Shown in pieces: positions 43,832 to 53,012 of a stretch of DNA of 64,000 nt. The stretch comes from Austwickia chelonae NBRC 105200 (GTDB lineage Bacteria; Actinomycetota; Actinomycetes; Actinomycetales; Dermatophilaceae), in the NCBI RefSeq assembly GCF_000298175.1, contig NZ_BAGZ01000016.1, forward strand, positions 124,001-188,000, read 5' to 3'. Made by a program: the position numbers and the translations under genes. Positions within the stretch are counted from its first letter, which is position 1. Each line of letters starts with the position of its first letter. The notes below the pieces were generated by a model that was not told the DNA's origin, searched no databases, and saw nothing but the letters and a program-made list of their open reading frames with translations.

Positions 43832-44925
43832 CCGAGAGGCCGTTATCCCTCACCGACGACGATGTCGCCCGCGGGGTGGATCTGCCGCAGAAGGCCGTTT
43901 CTCCGTGGCGTCGCCTGGCCCACCGGTTGGGGGCCGCCCTGGCGATCCTGGTGGGCACGGTACTGGTGGTCTACCTGGATCGGGACGGCTACCGGGATGC
44001 CAACGGCGACGGGATCAGTCTCAGCGACGCCATCTATTACGTGACGGTGACCTTGAGCACCACCGGTTACGGCGACATCGCCCCGTCGACGGACATGGCC
44101 CGGCTGATCAATGCCTTCGTGGTGACCCCGGCGCGCATCATCTTCCTGGTGTTGCTGATCGGGACGACCTTGGAGGTGCTCGCTGCGGAGAGCCGCCACG
44201 AACTACGTGTCTCGCGTTGGAGGAAACGGATGAACAACCACGTCGTGCTGGTCGGTTACGGGATCAAGGGGCGGAGCGCGGCGGCGACCTTGATCAGCAG
44301 TGGCCGTCGTCGGGACGAGATCGTGGTGGTGGATGCCAGCGAGGAGGCCCGCTTGGACGCGCTGGCCGACGGTCATGCGGTGGTGGCCGGGGATGCGACT
44401 CGTCGTGAGGTGTTGTCGCGGGCGGGCATTGAGAAGGCGGATCGGGTGATCCTGGCGACCGAACGTGATGACACGAACATCCTGATCTCGTTGACGATCC
44501 GGCGGATGAATGCGTCGGTGTTCATCGCGGCGGCGGTGCGCGATCACAACAATGCGGCGTTGATGAAGCAGAGCGGCGCGGATTCGGTGATCGTCTCGGC
44601 CGATTCGGCGGGGCGGATGTTGGGTAGTTCGGCGGTGTCCCCGCAGCTGGGTGTGGTCCTGGAGGATCTGATCACCCACGGTGAGGGGATCGAGATGGCG
44701 CAACGGGACGCCCTGGCCAGTGAGGTCGGTTCGCGTCCGACGATGTTGGCCGACCGGGTGATCGCGGTGGTCCGGGACGGTGAGCTGATGTACTACTTCG
44801 AGCCGTCGGTGGGCCAGGTGCAGCGTGGTGACAAGTTGATCGTGGTGCGTTCCTCGGTGGAGCGTCCTTGGGCGCCGCGTCCGGGGACGCACGGTGAGCG
44901 GACGTCGACCCAGGACGAGGACTGA
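43828..44925 (+). CDS. Two-helix K+ channel with RCK/TrkA-N domain
   Basis: 365 residues from GTG 43828, sharing four bases with mrpG. Helix 1 (about 34-51), the pore loop with selectivity filter TTGYGD at 78-83, and helix 2 (about 93-118) form a KcsA/MthK-like pore. A TrkA-N domain begins NNHVVLVGYGIKGRSAAATL (about 136) with the NAD/nucleotide-binding glycines and an acidic strand end VVVDAS. A TrkA-C-like part follows from about 270. It should be a ligand-gated K+ channel. Translational coupling to the Mrp antiporter suggests a joint role in Na+/K+/pH balance: K+ flux could offset the charge moved by Mrp. Confidence 0.88.
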   Translation: MTERPLSLTDDDVARGVDLPQKAVSPWRRLAHRLGAALAILVGTVLVVYLDRDGYRDANGDGISLSDAIYYVTVTLSTTGYGDIAPSTDMARLINAFVVTPARIIFLVLLIGTTLEVLAAESRHELRVSRWRKRMNNHVVLVGYGIKGRSAAATLISSGRRRDEIVVVDASEEARLDALADGHAVVAGDATRREVLSRAGIEKADRVILATERDDTNILISLTIRRMNASVFIAAAVRDHNNAALMKQSGADSVIVSADSAGRMLGSSAVSPQLGVVLEDLITHGEGIEMAQRDALASEVGSRPTMLADRVIAVVRDGELMYYFEPSVGQVQRGDKLIVVRSSVERPWAPRPGTHGERTSTQDED

Positions 44926-45008
44926 GAGGCGGGGATGGTCGTGGCCAATACCACCTGGTCGTAGGTCGAGGGGTCCGTCGTCTTCCTGTCCGTGGGGTGC
45001 CGGGTTGT

Positions 45009-45971
45009 TCAACCGGTCGGGTGGAGGCGCCCTCGGGCGAAGGCGGCGGCGCCGAGGAGTGCGGCGTCCTGTCCTGCGGTGGCGGGGAGCAGCGGGGTCG
45101 CGGCGACGGCGTCCATCGTCTCGGCGGACATGCCGTCGCGGACGGATCGCCACCAGTGTTCGCCGATGTCGGCGACGCCTCCGGTGAGGACGATCACTGC
45201 CGGGTCGAGGATGTTGGCGAGGCCGCCGATGATCCGTCCGGTGGCGCGGCCGCAGAGGTGGAGGGTGCGGGCGGCGAGGTCGGCGGCGGGGTCGTCGGGT
45301 CGGGTTCGGGCCCGGGCGGCGAGTGCGGCGACGGCGCGGGTGTCTGCGGCTTGGCCTCCCGCGCGTCGGAAGGCGGTGAGGATTCCCGGTCCGGAGGCCA
45401 GTCCTTCGAGGTGGCCGTCGCGGCCGCAGCTGCAGCGGATGCCTTGGGCTTCGGGCGCGGCGAGGTGGCCGATGTGGCCGGCGACGAAGTGTTCGCCGAA
45501 GAGTACGGTCCCGTTCAGGACGTGGGCTCCGCCGATGCCGGTGCCGACGGCGACGAGGAGCATGGAGCGGTGTCCGCGCCCGGCGCCGTGTCGGGCTTCG
45601 CCGAGGGCGTGGGCGTGGACGTCGTTCAGGGCGTGGGCCGGGACACCGAAGGTGTCGGTGAAGGCTGCGGCCAGGGGGGTTCCGGGCCAGCCGGGCAGGG
45701 CGTCGGTGGCGTGGGTGACCGTGCCGGTGTGCGGGTCGATGACGCCGGCCGATCCGATGCCGATGGCTGTGATCTGTCGTCCGGCGGTCAGTTCCCGTCC
45801 GAGGTCGAGGGCGGTGTCGAGGACGGCTGTCGCGCCGTGTTCAGCGGGGGTGGGGGCACCCCGCCGGTCGAGGGTCCGACCGGCGGGGTCGACGAGGGCT
45901 GCGGTGATCTTGGTGCCGCCGATGTCCACGGCGAGGGTGAGTTCTGCTGTGGGCTGCGGTGGGTGGTTCAT
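45009..45971 (-). CDS. nanK: ROK-family kinase, likely N-acetylmannosamine kinase
   Basis: 320 residues from ATG 45971. The ATP phosphate loop is AVDIGGTKITAAL (from about 15), the catalytic aspartate is D117 in LNDVHAHALGE, and GHIGHL and CSCGRDGHLE form the ROK zinc site. The last of the three usual cysteines is replaced by H187. ROK kinases phosphorylate glucose, GlcNAc or ManNAc. Its place 34 bases after nanA, with nanE on the other arm of the island, supports ManNAc kinase. Confidence 0.82.
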   Translation of the reverse strand: MNHPPQPTAELTLAVDIGGTKITAALVDPAGRTLDRRGAPTPAEHGATAVLDTALDLGRELTAGRQITAIGIGSAGVIDPHTGTVTHATDALPGWPGTPLAAAFTDTFGVPAHALNDVHAHALGEARHGAGRGHRSMLLVAVGTGIGGAHVLNGTVLFGEHFVAGHIGHLAAPEAQGIRCSCGRDGHLEGLASGPGILTAFRRAGGQAADTRAVAALAARARTRPDDPAADLAARTLHLCGRATGRIIGGLANILDPAVIVLTGGVADIGEHWWRSVRDGMSAETMDAVAATPLLPATAGQDAALLGAAAFARGRLHPTG

Positions 45972-46005
45972 CGTCGTGGCCTTCGTCGAGGGGTGGGGCG
46001 TCTTC

Positions 46006-46923
46006 TCAGAGGAGTCCGACCTTCTGGAGCACGTCCTGGACCGCGTCGACGTTGGAGCCTTCCAGCGCGGTCATCGGTGCGCTCATCGTGTTGGTGTCGA
46101 AGACGCCCAGCAGTTGCAGGGCGGTCTTGAAGGAGCCGACGCCTGCGGCGGGGCCGACTTTGCCGACGGGGGCGAAGGCGATCTCCATCAGGTGGGCGAG
46201 TCGGTCCTGTTCGAGTCGGACCTGTTCCCAGTCCCCGGCTTGGGCGGCGGTGTGCAGGCGGACGTATCCGGCGGGGTCGACATTGCCCAGCCCGGGGACG
46301 CAGCCGTGGGCGCCGGACAGGTAGGCGCCGTCGACGACGACCTCGTGGCCGGTGAACAGGGCCAGGGGTTCGCCTTCGGCCCGGTTCTGCAGGGCGAGTC
46401 GCCGGAAGGAGACGTCGTCCCCGGAGGAGTCCTTCACGCCGACGATCGCTCCGGTGCGGGCGAGGTCCATCAGCATCTCCGGGGCGAGTTTGGTGTGGAC
46501 GCACACGGGGATGTCGTAGGCCAGGACGGGCACGGTGGCGGCTTCGCCGATGGCGGTGAAGTGGTGGCGGATCTCTTCCTGGCCGGTGATGGCGTAGAAG
46601 GGTGCGGTGACGACGACGCCGGTGACGCCGGTCTTCTCGGCTGCTCGGATGTGGGAGACGACCCGGTGGGTCTGTGTGTCGATGCAGCCGGCGAGGACGG
46701 GCACCTGGCCGGCGACGATGCCGGTGACGGCGTCGAGGACCTGGGCGCGCATGTCGTCGTCGAAGAAGGCGACTTCGCCGGAGGATCCGAGGGCGAAGAG
46801 GCCGTGTACCCCGCTGTCGAGCAGGCGGGTGATGAGGCGCTCAAGGGAGGCCAGGTCGAGTTCACCGTCGACTGTCAGCGGTGTGACGAGCGGCGGGATG
46901 ACGCCACAGAAAGGCGTGTTCAC
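46006..46923 (-). CDS. nanA: N-acetylneuraminate lyase / DapA-family aldolase
   Basis: 305 residues from GTG 46923, sharing four bases with the ATPase gene upstream. The (beta/alpha)8 aldolase has GSSGE at 46-50 (carboxylate binding), Y136 in LAYDIPV and Schiff-base lysine K164 in VGVKDSSGDD. Lyases of this family split sialic acid into ManNAc and pyruvate; others act in lysine synthesis or on other keto acids. The neighbours nanK, nanE and a GntR regulator make sialate lyase the best call. Confidence 0.82.
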   Translation of the reverse strand: MNTPFCGVIPPLVTPLTVDGELDLASLERLITRLLDSGVHGLFALGSSGEVAFFDDDMRAQVLDAVTGIVAGQVPVLAGCIDTQTHRVVSHIRAAEKTGVTGVVVTAPFYAITGQEEIRHHFTAIGEAATVPVLAYDIPVCVHTKLAPEMLMDLARTGAIVGVKDSSGDDVSFRRLALQNRAEGEPLALFTGHEVVVDGAYLSGAHGCVPGLGNVDPAGYVRLHTAAQAGDWEQVRLEQDRLAHLMEIAFAPVGKVGPAAGVGSFKTALQLLGVFDTNTMSAPMTALEGSNVDAVQDVLQKVGLL

Positions 46924-47843
46924 TTGTCCTCCCAGGGTTCTGGGTCGTGGGTCAGCAATGAGGGTGTGGAGAGCAGCAGGGAGCGGGTGTACTCGCCGCG
47001 CGGGTCGCGGAAGAGCCGTTCCGCCGGGCCTGATTCGACGATGCCGCCGCGGTACATCACGGCGATCCGGTCGGAGACATAGCGGACCGTGTTGATGTCG
47101 TGGGAGATGAACACCAGCCCCAGGCCCAGTTCGTTCTTCAGGTCGGTGAGCAGGTTGAGCACCTGGGCACGCACGGAGACGTCGAGGGCCGAGGTGGGCT
47201 CGTCCGCGATGATCAGTTCGGGGTCCAGGGCCAGGGCTCGGGCGATGGCGACGCGTTGGCGTTGTCCACCGGAGATCTGCCGGGGCAGCACGTCGAGTGC
47301 GGACAGTGGCAGGCCGACCAGGTGCATGAGTTCTTCGACCCGGTGCGTCCGGTAGTTCTCGTCACCGATGCCGTGGACGCGCAGCGGGTCGAGGAGCTGT
47401 TCGCGGACGACCATGCGGGGGTTCAACGCGGTCGAGGGGTCCTGGAAGACCATGGAGACGGTACGTCCCAGGACTCGACGTGCTTTGGGGGTGTGCGCCA
47501 TGGGCGCTCCCCGGAAGTGCACCTCTCCTTTGGTGGGCGTCTGCAGGCCGACCATGACCCTGGCGAGGGTGGTCTTGCCGCAGCCGGACTCACCGACGAT
47601 CCCGACGGTCTCCCCGCGGTAGGCGCGGAAGTCGACGCCGCGCAGGGCCTGGACCCGTTCGGGTTTGAGGAAGGTGCTGCTCCGGGAGCGGTGCACGACC
47701 TGGACCCCGCGGAGTTCGAGCAGGGGCTCGGTGTCCGGTTCGCCCTGGTCGGCAGGGGTTTCCGGTTCCGGTTCCCAGGTGGCGTACTCCTCGTAGCCGT
47801 CGTACTGCTCGTAGGTGTCGTTCTTCTCCGACGGCGTGCTCAT
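46920..47843 (-). CDS. Peptide-type ABC transporter ATPase (sialate uptake candidate)
   Basis: 307 residues from ATG 47843, overlapping the fused permease-ATPase gene (ATGA). After an acidic 25-residue start come Walker A GIVGESGCGKT, signature ISGGQRQRVAIA and Walker B LIIADEPTSAL; the C-terminal FRDPRGEYTRSLL is typical of OppF/DppF. It pairs with the ATPase part of the preceding gene to drive import. Its coupling to nanA (GTGA) makes sialic acid, not peptide, the likely cargo, as in SatD of Haemophilus ducreyi. The substrate is inferred from context. Confidence 0.88.
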   Translation of the reverse strand: MSTPSEKNDTYEQYDGYEEYATWEPEPETPADQGEPDTEPLLELRGVQVVHRSRSSTFLKPERVQALRGVDFRAYRGETVGIVGESGCGKTTLARVMVGLQTPTKGEVHFRGAPMAHTPKARRVLGRTVSMVFQDPSTALNPRMVVREQLLDPLRVHGIGDENYRTHRVEELMHLVGLPLSALDVLPRQISGGQRQRVAIARALALDPELIIADEPTSALDVSVRAQVLNLLTDLKNELGLGLVFISHDINTVRYVSDRIAVMYRGGIVESGPAERLFRDPRGEYTRSLLLSTPSLLTHDPEPWEDK

Positions 47844-49858
47844 CGGCGTTCTCCCTTCAGCACTGCTTCCAGGGCGTCCGTGGTCGCGTAGACGTGGTCG
47901 ACGTCGGGGGCGAGGTCACTGGAGACCTTGTGCAACCGGGGTTTCTCCGCGAGCCCGACGGTCGGGTGGGAGGAGCGGGGTGCGAAGCGGTCGCCCTGGA
48001 CGAATTCGGCGGGGCTGGGCACGGTGCCCGGCACCTGGTAGAGGCGCCGCGCCCCGGACTCGATGGACAGGACCGAGCCGAGCAGGCCCTGGGTGTATTC
48101 GTGTCGCGGGTTGGTCAGGATGGACCGGGTGGCGCCTTGTTCGACGACCTGACCGGCGTACATGACGGTGATCCGGTGCGCCAGTTGGGCGACCAGGGCC
48201 AGGTCGTGGCTGACGAAGACCATCGCGAAGCCGAGCTGCTCACGCAGTTCGTTGAGCAGGTCGACGACCTGTTGCTGCACGGTGACGTCGAGGGCGGTGG
48301 TCGGCTCGTCCGCGATGATGAGCTGCGGGTTGCGGGTGAGCGCCATGGCGATGAGCACGCGTTGGCGTTGTCCGCCGGAGAGCTCGTGGGGGTAGGAGCT
48401 GAGGGTCCGTTTGGGGTCGAGGCCGACCAGTTCCATCAGTTCCTCGGGGGTGCGGGTGCCGCCCCGGCGGGTGAGCTGGGTGAGTTGTCGGCGCACGACC
48501 ATCGAGGGGTTCAGCGAGCTGAGCGCGTCCTGGTAGACCATGGCCATGTGGTGCCCGCGGAGCTGGTTGTGGGCTTTGTGGTCGAGTTCGAGGACGTTTT
48601 CCCCGCCCATCATGATGCGGCCGGAGGTGTGCGCGGTGTAGGGCAGCAATCCCATGATCGCCATCGAGGTGATCGATTTTCCGCAGCCGGATTCGCCGAC
48701 CAGGCCCATGGTTTCGCCGGGGCGTACCTCGAAGGAGACATTGTCGACGATGTTGACGTCGCCGTGGGCGGAGGGGAAGGAGATCGACAGGTTCTCGACC
48801 CGCAGGATCGGTTCGGCCTTGTCCGTGTACTGGAGGCGGTCGGTGCGCACCATCTCGGAGGTGCGCAGGGCGCTGAGGCTGACCGAGAGCAGGTCCTTGG
48901 CGGTGCGTTCGTCGGTCACGCCGAGCATGCGTACGCCGTTGGCGTCGGCGGCGGCCTCCTCCAGTGCTTTCTCCTCGGCGTCGATGGCGGCGGCTTTCCG
49001 GGTCACCGGGCTGGCCATGGCGTCGGTGAGCCCTTCGGCGAGGACGTTCAGCGCCAGGACGGTGATCAGGATCATCAGACCGGGGAAGAAGGTGGGCCAC
49101 CAGTGCCCGCCGAGGAGCACCTGTTTGCCGTCGGAGAGGATGTTGCCCCAGCTGGGCTCCGGGGGTTTCACTCCGGCGTTGATGAAGGACAGTGAGGCCT
49201 CGAAGACGATGGCGTCGGCGACCAGGACGGTGGCGAACACCAGGATCGGGGCGATGCAGTTGCGGGCGACGTGCTTGGCGAGGATGTAGGGCACGCGGGC
49301 GCCCATCACCCGGCTGGCGGCGACGTAGTCCTCGCCGAACTGGTCGAGGACGTTGGCCCGGATGACTCGGGAGAGTTGGGGCACGTACAGGAAGCCGATG
49401 GCCAGGACGAGCACGGGGACGGAGTTGCCGAAGACGGCGACGAAGACCGCGGCGAGGGCGACTCCGGGGAAGCTCATGACGATGTCGAGCAGTCGCATGA
49501 GGATTTCGGAGACGATCCGGTTGCCGGTGGCGGCGACGGAGCCGAGGACGGCGGCGACGACGAGGGCGACCAGGGTGGCGAAGATGCCGATGATCAGTGA
49601 GGATCGGGCGCCCCAGATGACGCGGGCGAAGACGTCCCGGCCGATGGCGTCGGTGCCGAAGAGGTGTTCCCCGCCAGGTGCCTGGACCGGGGTGCCGGTG
49701 GCCAGGGGGTCCCCGGCGACGAGGGGTGCGGCCAGGGCCATCAGGACGATGAGGCTGATCAGTCCGAGGGCGATCTGGGTGGATCGGGGCAGGGTGCGCA
49801 GTGCACCGAGTCGTGCTCCCGGGGACGATTCGAGCCGTGAGGTGAGTTCGGATCGCAT
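47840..49858 (-). CDS. Fused ABC permease-ATPase (DppC-DppD type)
   Basis: 672 residues from ATG 49858, overlapping both neighbours by four bases. Residues 1-290 are a DppC-like permease with six helices and GEHLFGTDAIGRDVFARV, and the EAA loop ASRVMGARVPYILAKHV. Residues 335-672 are an ATPase with Walker A GLVGESGCGKS, signature LSGGQRQRVLIA and Walker B LIIADEPTTAL. This fusion reduces the usual five-gene peptide system to four, the same layout as recalled for the H. ducreyi sialic-acid transporter SatABCD. Cargo is inferred from the nan genes. Confidence 0.88.
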   Translation of the reverse strand: MRSELTSRLESSPGARLGALRTLPRSTQIALGLISLIVLMALAAPLVAGDPLATGTPVQAPGGEHLFGTDAIGRDVFARVIWGARSSLIIGIFATLVALVVAAVLGSVAATGNRIVSEILMRLLDIVMSFPGVALAAVFVAVFGNSVPVLVLAIGFLYVPQLSRVIRANVLDQFGEDYVAASRVMGARVPYILAKHVARNCIAPILVFATVLVADAIVFEASLSFINAGVKPPEPSWGNILSDGKQVLLGGHWWPTFFPGLMILITVLALNVLAEGLTDAMASPVTRKAAAIDAEEKALEEAAADANGVRMLGVTDERTAKDLLSVSLSALRTSEMVRTDRLQYTDKAEPILRVENLSISFPSAHGDVNIVDNVSFEVRPGETMGLVGESGCGKSITSMAIMGLLPYTAHTSGRIMMGGENVLELDHKAHNQLRGHHMAMVYQDALSSLNPSMVVRRQLTQLTRRGGTRTPEELMELVGLDPKRTLSSYPHELSGGQRQRVLIAMALTRNPQLIIADEPTTALDVTVQQQVVDLLNELREQLGFAMVFVSHDLALVAQLAHRITVMYAGQVVEQGATRSILTNPRHEYTQGLLGSVLSIESGARRLYQVPGTVPSPAEFVQGDRFAPRSSHPTVGLAEKPRLHKVSSDLAPDVDHVYATTDALEAVLKGERR

Positions 49859-50823
49859 CAGATGCTCCTGATCCGCGGGTTGACCAGTACGTACAGCAGG
49901 TCGACGAGGATATTGATGACTATGAAGGCGATGGCCACGGTGAGGGTGACCCCTTGGACGAGGAAGACGTCGTTACGGGTGACGCCGTCGAGGATCAGCT
50001 GTCCCATGGCCTTGATGTTGAAGATGATCTCGATGATGACCGCCCCGCCCATCAGGTAGCCGATGCGCAGGCCGAGGACGGTGATCGGGGTGATCAGGGC
50101 GTTGCGGAGGACGTTGATCGCGACGACCTCGGAGTAGGGCACTCCGGAGCCGATGGCGGTGCGCACGTAGTCCTTGTCGAGTTCCTGGACCATGGAGGTG
50201 CGGACGACGCGGATCAGTGATCCGGCGACGGGGGTGGCCAGCGCGAACACCGGGAGGAAGGTGTTGTTCAGGTAGGTGGCCGGGTCCTGCAGGAAGGGCA
50301 CCCAGGTGAGGATGAGCGCGGGGAAGAGTCCTGCTCCGCCGGGGACGGCGCCGAGGTTCTGGATGAGCAGGATCGCCAGCCAGAAGGACGGGGTGGCCAG
50401 GGCCATGATCGAGAGCACGCGGATGAGCTGGTCGGGCCAGCGTCCGCGGTGCAGGGCGGCGAGGACGCCGAAGACGACGGCGATGACCACGGCGACGATC
50501 AGGCCGAGGATGGCCAGTTGCATGGTGATCGGGAAGGCTTCGGCGACCATCCCGATGACGGGGGTGTTTCCGCTGGTGGTGCCGAGGTCTCCTTGGAGCA
50601 TGCCGAGGAGGAAGAGTCCGTATCGGACCAGGAGGGGCTTGTCGAGCCCGTGTTCGGTGCGATAGGCGGCGAGGGCGTCGGGGGACGCGGATTCGCCGAG
50701 TGCGAGGCGGGCCGGGTCGGCCGGTGAGAACGACATGACGACGAACACCAAGAACGTCACGCCGAGAATCATCACCGGCAACGCGACCAGCCGACGCCCG
50801 ATGAGGCGCATCAGGTTGGACAC
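49858..50823 (-). CDS. ABC transporter permease (DppB type)
   Basis: 321 residues from GTG 50823, chosen because AAGGAG lies about seven bases upstream; ATG 50811 is the alternative. Six helices, with LIGRRLVALPVMILGVTFLVF at the start and the coupling loop VRTAIGSGVPYSEVVAINV near residue 210, as in DppB/OppB. It forms a heterodimer with the permease half of the fused protein. A strong hairpin stands between it and the binding-protein gene upstream. Confidence 0.9.
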   Translation of the reverse strand: MSNLMRLIGRRLVALPVMILGVTFLVFVVMSFSPADPARLALGESASPDALAAYRTEHGLDKPLLVRYGLFLLGMLQGDLGTTSGNTPVIGMVAEAFPITMQLAILGLIVAVVIAVVFGVLAALHRGRWPDQLIRVLSIMALATPSFWLAILLIQNLGAVPGGAGLFPALILTWVPFLQDPATYLNNTFLPVFALATPVAGSLIRVVRTSMVQELDKDYVRTAIGSGVPYSEVVAINVLRNALITPITVLGLRIGYLMGGAVIIEIIFNIKAMGQLILDGVTRNDVFLVQGVTLTVAIAFIVINILVDLLYVLVNPRIRSI

Positions 50824-50907
50824 GGTCTGCTCCTTCGTGCAGCAGATAGGTGAGACAGAGGACGGCGAGGCGGCGCTCGTGGCGCAGGCCGTGGGTACCG
50901 CCGTGAA

Positions 50908-50951
50908 TAAGCCGATGATGTCTGAATGACACGACATCATCGGCTTATTAC
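50908..50951 (-). terminator. Intercistronic hairpin between binding protein and permease genes
   Basis: A perfect 17-bp stem, AATAAGCCGATGATGTC and its complement, with a ten-base loop. On the minus strand it lies 110 bases after the binding-protein stop and 85 bases before the permease start, and ends CTTATT. It should act as a partial terminator or 3' stabiliser so that the binding protein is made in excess. Confidence 0.8.
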
Positions 50952-51060
50952 TAAAGCCGTTAGGGATAGTACTGAACCCTCGTACAGGGACCAATGTCAC
51001 CCAAGCTTTACGGCTATATCTCACCCAACTTCATGCAGGATGCAGCATCCCCGATACAGC

Positions 51061-52677
51061 CTATTTACCGGAGCCCACTCCGATGAAAGACAGCCCGGTC
51101 AGAGCGATCGGCTTGAAGTCCGCCAAGGAGGAACCGTCCCACGCCATCGGTGACTTTCGGTGGAACAGCGGATACAGCGGGAGCTCCTCCGAGATGAGGT
51201 CGTAAAGCTTGCCCCACACCTCTTTCTGGGCATCTTCGCTGGTCGCCTTCACTCCCTCGTCGAGCAGGCTCTGCACCTGCGTATAAGAAGGCTGCCCCTT
51301 CCAGTGCATACGCTGCTCGGTCCAGGTGTCTCCCCCGTACCACCAACGCATCAACATATCGGGGTCATTTCCGAAGACCGAAGGGTCGCCCGGCGCGATG
51401 ACCACGTCATAAGCAGCAGGCTTGCCGTCGATAGTGTTGTACACGTCGGCTGATTTCTTCTCGATGAAATCGACTTCGACACCCGCCGCCTTCAACGATT
51501 CGGCGATCACCGGCGTGCATTTCTTCACCCAATCGTGATCGGTGCACAGCAGGCGCAGCTTCGTCAGCCCCGTCTTGGCGAAGAGCTCCTTCGCCTTGGC
51601 CTGGTCGTGGGTGTACACCATCGAGGCCTTGCGGTACTGCGGGTGCTCCGAGTGCAGGAAGCAGGTCGCCGGAGTGGCCTGCCCGAGCAGACCGGTCTTG
51701 ACGACCTTGTCCATGTCGATCGCGTAGAAGAAGGCCTGCCGGTTCTCCTTCTTGGCGAAGGGGTTGTCGGCCGAGTGGTTGAACATCGCGAAGAGCAGAC
51801 CGAAGCCCTGCACCGATTCCACCCGGGAGGTGCCCTTGAGCTGGTCGATCGACAGGTAGGGCACCGAGTCGATGGCCTGGACGCTCTTCGACTGCATGGC
51901 ATTGGTGCGGGTGGCCGCGTCCGGGATGATCTGCCACTTCATCGACTTGGCCCGCGCCGGCACCGGGCCGTTGTAGGCCTCGTGGCGCTCGAAGGTGATC
52001 TGCTTGGAGCTTGCGCCATTGTCCGTCATCTTCCACGGTCCTGACCCGATCGGGTTGGCGTCGAAGGCCTTACGGTCTGCAGCCGCAGCCTTCGGCACGA
52101 TCTTCACGACCGAAAGCCGGGAGGCCAGCAGCCCGGTGGCGTGCTTCAGGGTGATGGTGACCGTCTTCTCGTCCTTCTTGGTGACCTTGTCCACGAAGGG
52201 GATGAACTGGGCGTACAGCGACTTGTTCGCCGGGTCCTGGACCCGCTCGAAGGAGAAGACCACGTCGTCCGCGGTGACCGGGGAACCGTCGTGGAAGGTG
52301 GCCCCCTCACGCAGCGCGATGTCGACGCTGGTGTCCGTCGCCGTGGGCAGCTCCTTGGCGAGTGCGGCGTAGGTCTTCCGGGTGGCTGGGTCGATCTCGG
52401 TGAGACCTTCCATGGTGTGCCAGTTCACCGCGATGGTCAGTGCGGCGGAGGTGGTCATGGGGTCGTAGCCGTTGGTGCCGAGTTCGTAGGAGATGGCACC
52501 GACGATGGTGCCGTCCTTCTTGGCGTCGACCTTGGCGTCGACGGCGCCGGAGCCGGAATTCTTGGGCCCGCAGGCGGACAGTGACGCCGAGAATCCTGCT
52601 GCGAGGCCCACCGCACCTGCCAGCTTGAGAAATCCGCGCCGTGAGGAATTGTGCGCGAGGAGGTTCAAGATGGACAC
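51061..52677 (-). CDS. Peptide-type solute-binding lipoprotein (sialate uptake candidate)
   Basis: 538 residues from GTG 52677. The signal has the twin-arginine motif SSRRGFLKLAG and lipobox SLSAC, so it may be exported folded and then lipidated. The mature protein is a family 5 binding protein (DppA/OppA): AALTIAVNWHTMEGLTEIDP and LREGATFHDGSPVTADDVVFSFERV are its hallmarks. Divergent from the GntR regulator and upstream of the transporter and nan genes, it probably binds sialic acid, like SatA. A peptide ligand cannot be excluded. Confidence 0.85.
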   Translation of the reverse strand: MSILNLLAHNSSRRGFLKLAGAVGLAAGFSASLSACGPKNSGSGAVDAKVDAKKDGTIVGAISYELGTNGYDPMTTSAALTIAVNWHTMEGLTEIDPATRKTYAALAKELPTATDTSVDIALREGATFHDGSPVTADDVVFSFERVQDPANKSLYAQFIPFVDKVTKKDEKTVTITLKHATGLLASRLSVVKIVPKAAAADRKAFDANPIGSGPWKMTDNGASSKQITFERHEAYNGPVPARAKSMKWQIIPDAATRTNAMQSKSVQAIDSVPYLSIDQLKGTSRVESVQGFGLLFAMFNHSADNPFAKKENRQAFFYAIDMDKVVKTGLLGQATPATCFLHSEHPQYRKASMVYTHDQAKAKELFAKTGLTKLRLLCTDHDWVKKCTPVIAESLKAAGVEVDFIEKKSADVYNTIDGKPAAYDVVIAPGDPSVFGNDPDMLMRWWYGGDTWTEQRMHWKGQPSYTQVQSLLDEGVKATSEDAQKEVWGKLYDLISEELPLYPLFHRKSPMAWDGSSLADFKPIALTGLSFIGVGSGK

Positions 52678-53012
52678 CTTTCCTGAGTAGCGGTGGTCCG
52701 TTACCGCTCTTGGTGGCCTGATTGCCCGACATATTGTTCAGACAATTTAAGACCTGACATCGGACATCCGACGTCCGATGATGTAACGTGACATTAGGTG
52801 ACTTCCTCGGAGGGGTCAAGCGACTTCTTGAAGTTTCTAATACCGACAGATCACCTTCCCTGCACCCTCCCCAACCGTCCGTCGATCCACCCCGTCGACA
52901 CACCAGCACGAAAGTTCTTCTCGCCTCACCTTCTTCACACAATCCACCGCAAGATGGGATTTGACACCATCCACCCGTACCTCGGGGCGGCCCTTCACGA
53001 ATCGAGGTCTCC
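52678..53012. other. Divergent control region of the nan island
   Basis: 335 bases between the divergent binding-protein and GntR genes, clearly AT-richer in 52700-52800. No gene is seen. It contains the palindrome at 52758-52780 and TTGTTCAGACAATTTAA near 52735, whose TTTAA-rich part may be a -10 region for the binding-protein gene. Confidence 0.6.
52758..52780. promoter_or_regulatory. Candidate NanR/GntR operator
   Basis: Perfect arms CATCGGAC and GTCCGATG flank ATCCGAC; the same site can be read as three successive repeats CATCGGA, CATCCGA, CGTCCGA. It lies 80 bases from the binding-protein start in the shared divergent region, as expected for the adjacent FadR-type regulator. Confidence 0.6.

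Noticed and set aside
47840-49858. Possible sequencing error joining separate dppC and dppD genes
   Set aside because: The linker between the domains (about residues 290-335) is sensible coding sequence in one frame, no ribosome site or start sits at the junction, and the fused four-gene layout is known for sialic-acid transporters.
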